Source of the DNA: Xylanibacillus composti
Lineage (GTDB): Bacteria > Bacillota > Bacilli > Paenibacillales > K13
Length of the DNA: 64,000 bases
Assembly (NCBI RefSeq): GCF_018403685.1
Contig: NZ_BOVK01000041.1
Span: 1-64,000, forward strand
Reading direction: 5' to 3'
The notes beneath the pieces are model-generated. The model did not search any database. It had not been told where the DNA came from and saw only the letters and a program-made list of their open reading frames with translations. Shown here in pieces: positions 61,933-64,000 of this stretch. The position numbers and the translations under genes were made by a program. Position 1 is the first letter of the stretch; every line of letters begins with the position of its first letter.

Positions 61933-62811
61933 TTACATGAAAAGGCTGGAGACTGCACTTCTTCCGTTATTTCGGTTGAAATAATGGCGAATCAATGCCT
62001 GTTCACGTATGATCCGCCTTATCCCCCCATGCTCGTCAGCGATGTAAATCAAATGCTGCCTGTCCCTCATCAGCATGCGCACAATTTCCCCGACGGTTTG
62101 CTCTCTATGCACGATGATAGGCAGAGCCATTCCACTTGCCCGATCAAACTGCTCGCGCTTCATGAGAAAGCGGACAAAGTGATATGGCAGCCCGCGTTTG
62201 TGCTCCCAATTTGCATAGCACAGAAACAGCCCGATGGCGATCGCATTCAAGTGGACGTTGTGCGCGAAGGAATAACTTAATGCGCCTGTCAAAAACAAGA
62301 CACTGGTCGCCAGGCTTGCCCATGCAGTCGCTTGCAGAGCTCGATAGTAGCTTAGATAACAGCTGATCAGCGCCTGCACGATTTTCCCTCCATCCAATGG
62401 CAAAATCGGCAGCAGGTTGAACATCCCGATCATCAGGTTCGCTTCAATGAAATATTGGCTCCATTCCACCGACCACCATCCGCACTCCCGCATCAGCCAG
62501 GCGAAGCCAATCAGCCACACATGCTGAAGCGGTCCGGCAGCGGCGACCGCCAATTCCTCCAGAACAGGCACTGCGCCCTTGTCCTCTACAATCGCGACCC
62601 CGCCAAATGGAAGCAGCTGCACCTCCTGCACCTGCCAGCCGAGCGCTTTGGCCATGCCGACATGCCCCATTTCATGGGCGAGCACAATGACAAACAATGT
62701 GATGATCTCTACAAATGCGCCAGTTAGCACGGAAAAGGCCAGTACAAAATGAAACAACGGGTGGATGCGAAAGCGAAACCCCAAATGCTTCTGTCCGAAT
62801 CCCTTAATCAA
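61933..62811 (-). CDS. spoIVFB: Stage IV sporulation site-2 protease SpoIVFB
   Basis: SpoIVFB is the intramembrane metalloprotease that processes pro-sigma-K in the mother cell. The 292-residue protein has zinc motifs HEMGH (46-50) and NLLPILPLDGGK (Asp140), six helices and a C-terminal CBS-like domain (TVGEIVRMLMRDRQHLIYIADEHG). The start is TTG, overlapping the end of spoIVFA (TTTGATTAAG), so translation is coupled to its regulator. No separate ribosome site is strong. Confidence 0.9.
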   Translation of the reverse strand: MIKGFGQKHLGFRFRIHPLFHFVLAFSVLTGAFVEIITLFVIVLAHEMGHVGMAKALGWQVQEVQLLPFGGVAIVEDKGAVPVLEELAVAAAGPLQHVWLIGFAWLMRECGWWSVEWSQYFIEANLMIGMFNLLPILPLDGGKIVQALISCYLSYYRALQATAWASLATSVLFLTGALSYSFAHNVHLNAIAIGLFLCYANWEHKRGLPYHFVRFLMKREQFDRASGMALPIIVHREQTVGEIVRMLMRDRQHLIYIADEHGGIRRIIREQALIRHYFNRNNGRSAVSSLFM

Positions 62812-63650
62812 ACGCTACCACTTCCGTCGGGTCCAGAGGTTTGTTGTCCTGCTTCAATGCGAACAGAATGGCCGGTTCCCCCCCAATTGTGCCGGGGCTC
62901 CCGATAGCCTCCCCCCCCTTTCACCCAATCATGTACGGCGAGCGCAGTGTCTGCCAATCCTGCATAAAACGTCCGGTAGCCTTCCACATGCTGAATCACT
63001 ACCTCGTAGCCGCTCCGCTTCTCCGCTACTGAAAGGACGCGGCCTTCAGCAAAGGCGACAACCGGTTCATGCCCGCTTCCCGCGATATGCCAAACTCCCT
63101 CGCGCGCGTCCCGCAGTTCAATCCGTCCGTGCATCGGTGCGAATACCGCCATGGATACGGGGGCGTTCACCTTCTCGACTTGTGCTTGTTCCGAACTCCG
63201 AAAGGATGGAATAAAGGAAGGGGCACCGTCAAACCAGGACTCGTACCACACGGCCACTGAATTGAAATCACTTTGCTGTGTGAGGGTTTGCCGCACCAGT
63301 TCTTGTCCCGGTTCAGCCCAATCCCGATCCACCTGAAAAAGTCCCCATACCAGCACAAATAGGGCGGCGCTAACGACTAGCTTTCCGCCCAGTTCACCGG
63401 CCAGAGGGTTGAATCCGCCTCCCGGCCGCCACGACTCCCCACTGCTGTCCGAGCTGTGAATCTCCCAGGGATTGTCACGGTATTTCCAGGCCAGCTCCGG
63501 GTCGTCAAACTGAGGAGTTTCAGCTGGACGAGCGGAAGACAAGCGATCCTGCTTCACTCCGTCCGTTCCGCTGCGAGCTGCAGGTTTGGCGTGACGGAGC
63601 GCGCGAATACGTTCTTGTCTGCGCTGGCGTACTTTATCGAATGTCTTCAT
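62808..63650 (-). pseudogene. spoIVFA: SpoIVFA, frameshifted near the end in a G run
   Basis: SpoIVFA anchors and inhibits SpoIVFB and is cleaved by SpoIVB. The frame encodes a basic cytoplasmic N-terminus, one helix (LVVSAALFVLVWGLFQV) and a LytM-like outer domain (PMHGRIELRDAREGVWHIAG). After DWVKGG the reading derails in a run of eight G (plus-strand C 62911-62918). With seven G the other frame continues GEAIGSPGTIGGEPAIL, then FALKQDNKPLDPTEVVAFD, the expected LytM ending, stopping at 62804 and overlapping spoIVFB. As read it is 280 residues with a wrong last 38. GGAGGG lies about 11 bases before the ATG; a sigma-E-like promoter precedes. Confidence 0.8.
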
Positions 63651-63690
63651 AACGAGATTCCCTCCGCTATAGTAATCATACTTACTATAA

Positions 63691-63719
63691 ACGGTATGAG
63701 AGAACCTGTCCGACTATGA
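63691..63719 (-). promoter_or_regulatory. Sigma-E-like promoter of spoIVFA-spoIVFB
   Basis: Minus strand TCATAGT (63713-63719), 14-bp spacer, CATACCGT (63691-63698). Six of seven bases match the sigma-E -35 and six of eight the -10, with the correct spacing. The spoIVF operon of Bacillus is sigma-E dependent. Confidence 0.6.
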
Positions 63720-63737
63720 CTTGTCTCACACACAGAC

Positions 63738-64000
63738 TTACTCGGTTGCCTTGAACATGGAGGCCTTCTCCCGGTTAATCCGCACGCTAATCGCCAGGCC
63801 TACAGAAAGCATGTTGATTAAGAGCGAGGTGCCGCCATAACTAATAAAGGGCAGCGTTATTCCGGTTAGCGGCATCAGCCCCAAAAACATGCCGATGTTC
63901 TCAAAGATCTGAAAAACGAACATCGATACGATGCCGATTATGATATAGGACCCGCCCCGATGGTCCGATTGAATGGCAATCAGAATCATGCGGTACAGGA
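63738..64000 (-). CDS. SEDS-family protein (RodA/FtsW type), 3' part only
   Basis: The C-terminal 87 or so residues of a SEDS peptidoglycan polymerase run off the right edge of the window. The segment FENIGMFLGLMPLTGITLPF and ISYGGTSLLINMLSVGLAIS is diagnostic for RodA/FtsW/SpoVE. Position upstream of spoIVFA favours RodA, which is near minCD in Paenibacillus, but the distinction cannot be made from this piece. The open frame continues to base 64000 (LYRMILIAIQSD). Confidence 0.85.
   Translation of the reverse strand, partial: LYRMILIAIQSDHRGGSYIIIGIVSMFVFQIFENIGMFLGLMPLTGITLPFISYGGTSLLINMLSVGLAISVRINREKASMFKATE

Overview
The window is chromosomal DNA of an endospore-forming Firmicute, most likely a Paenibacillus-type member of the Paenibacillaceae. 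Reasons: conserved Bacillus-like gene order around alaS, mnmA, hisS-aspS, relA, secDF, ruv, obg and spoIVF; moderately high GC; separate secD and secF genes instead of one fused secDF; strong AGGAGG-type ribosome binding sites; frequent GTG and TTG starts; and many sporulation genes (spoVB, bofC, safA, spo0B, spoIVFA/FB, a SpoIID-like protein). Most genes are on the minus strand. No tRNA, rRNA, CRISPR array or complete insertion sequence is visible.

Layout by region. 0-9.2 kb: yrzB-ruvX-ireB-alaS (minus), a GNAT gene (plus), yrrI, a small zinc-ribbon gene, then yrvO-cymR facing divergently to mnmA. 9.2-10.95 kb: a decayed island with a 52-bp tandem repeat and truncated MFS, old-yellow-enzyme and Lrp/AsnC genes, bounded by two near-identical hairpins. 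11-17 kb: rarA, tcdA and a T-box-controlled hisS-aspS operon. 17-29.7 kb: a small unknown gene, relA-dtd, then a uracil permease and an M20 hydrolase lying between relA and the apt-recJ-CDF-secF-secD group, then comN. 29.8-33.6 kb: spoVB, a DUF421 gene, yrzE-like and PAP2 genes. 33.7-40.6 kb: ruvC-ruvA-ruvB-spoIID-like-queA-tgt-yajC, read as one operon. 40.7-46.6 kb: a full seven-gene Mrp Na+/H+ antiporter operon. 46.7-49.8 kb: a small membrane protein, bofC (sigma-G-like promoter), safA-like gene and ilvE. 49.8-53.6 kb: thrR-hom-thrB-pheA-ilvE amino-acid operon. 53.7-57.2 kb: a TrpD-like gene and a molybdopterin nitrate reductase, with two perfect GlnR/TnrA boxes upstream. 57.3-64 kb: obg, spo0B, rpmA-prp-rplU with a leader, rng, spoIVFB-spoIVFA (sigma-E-like promoter) and the end of a rodA/ftsW-type gene.

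How the genes work together. Translation and RNA quality are heavily represented: AlaRS, HisRS, AspRS, D-Tyr deacylase, MnmA with its sulfur donor YrvO, TcdA, QueA/Tgt, RNase G, L21/L27 and the L27 protease. DNA repair is covered by RuvABC, RuvX, RecJ and RarA. The sporulation genes span the phosphorelay (Spo0B), engulfment or cortex functions, and pro-sigma-K processing (SpoIVFA/FB/BofC).

Three otherwise well conserved genes carry lesions as read: ilvE (in-frame amber), pheA (1-nt loss in a T run) and spoIVFA (1-nt gain in a G run). Two lie in homopolymers, so sequencing error must be excluded before any biology is inferred. The most interesting non-trivial signals are the GlnR/TnrA-controlled TrpD-like/nitrate reductase pair, the unusual alaS leader, and the decayed island.
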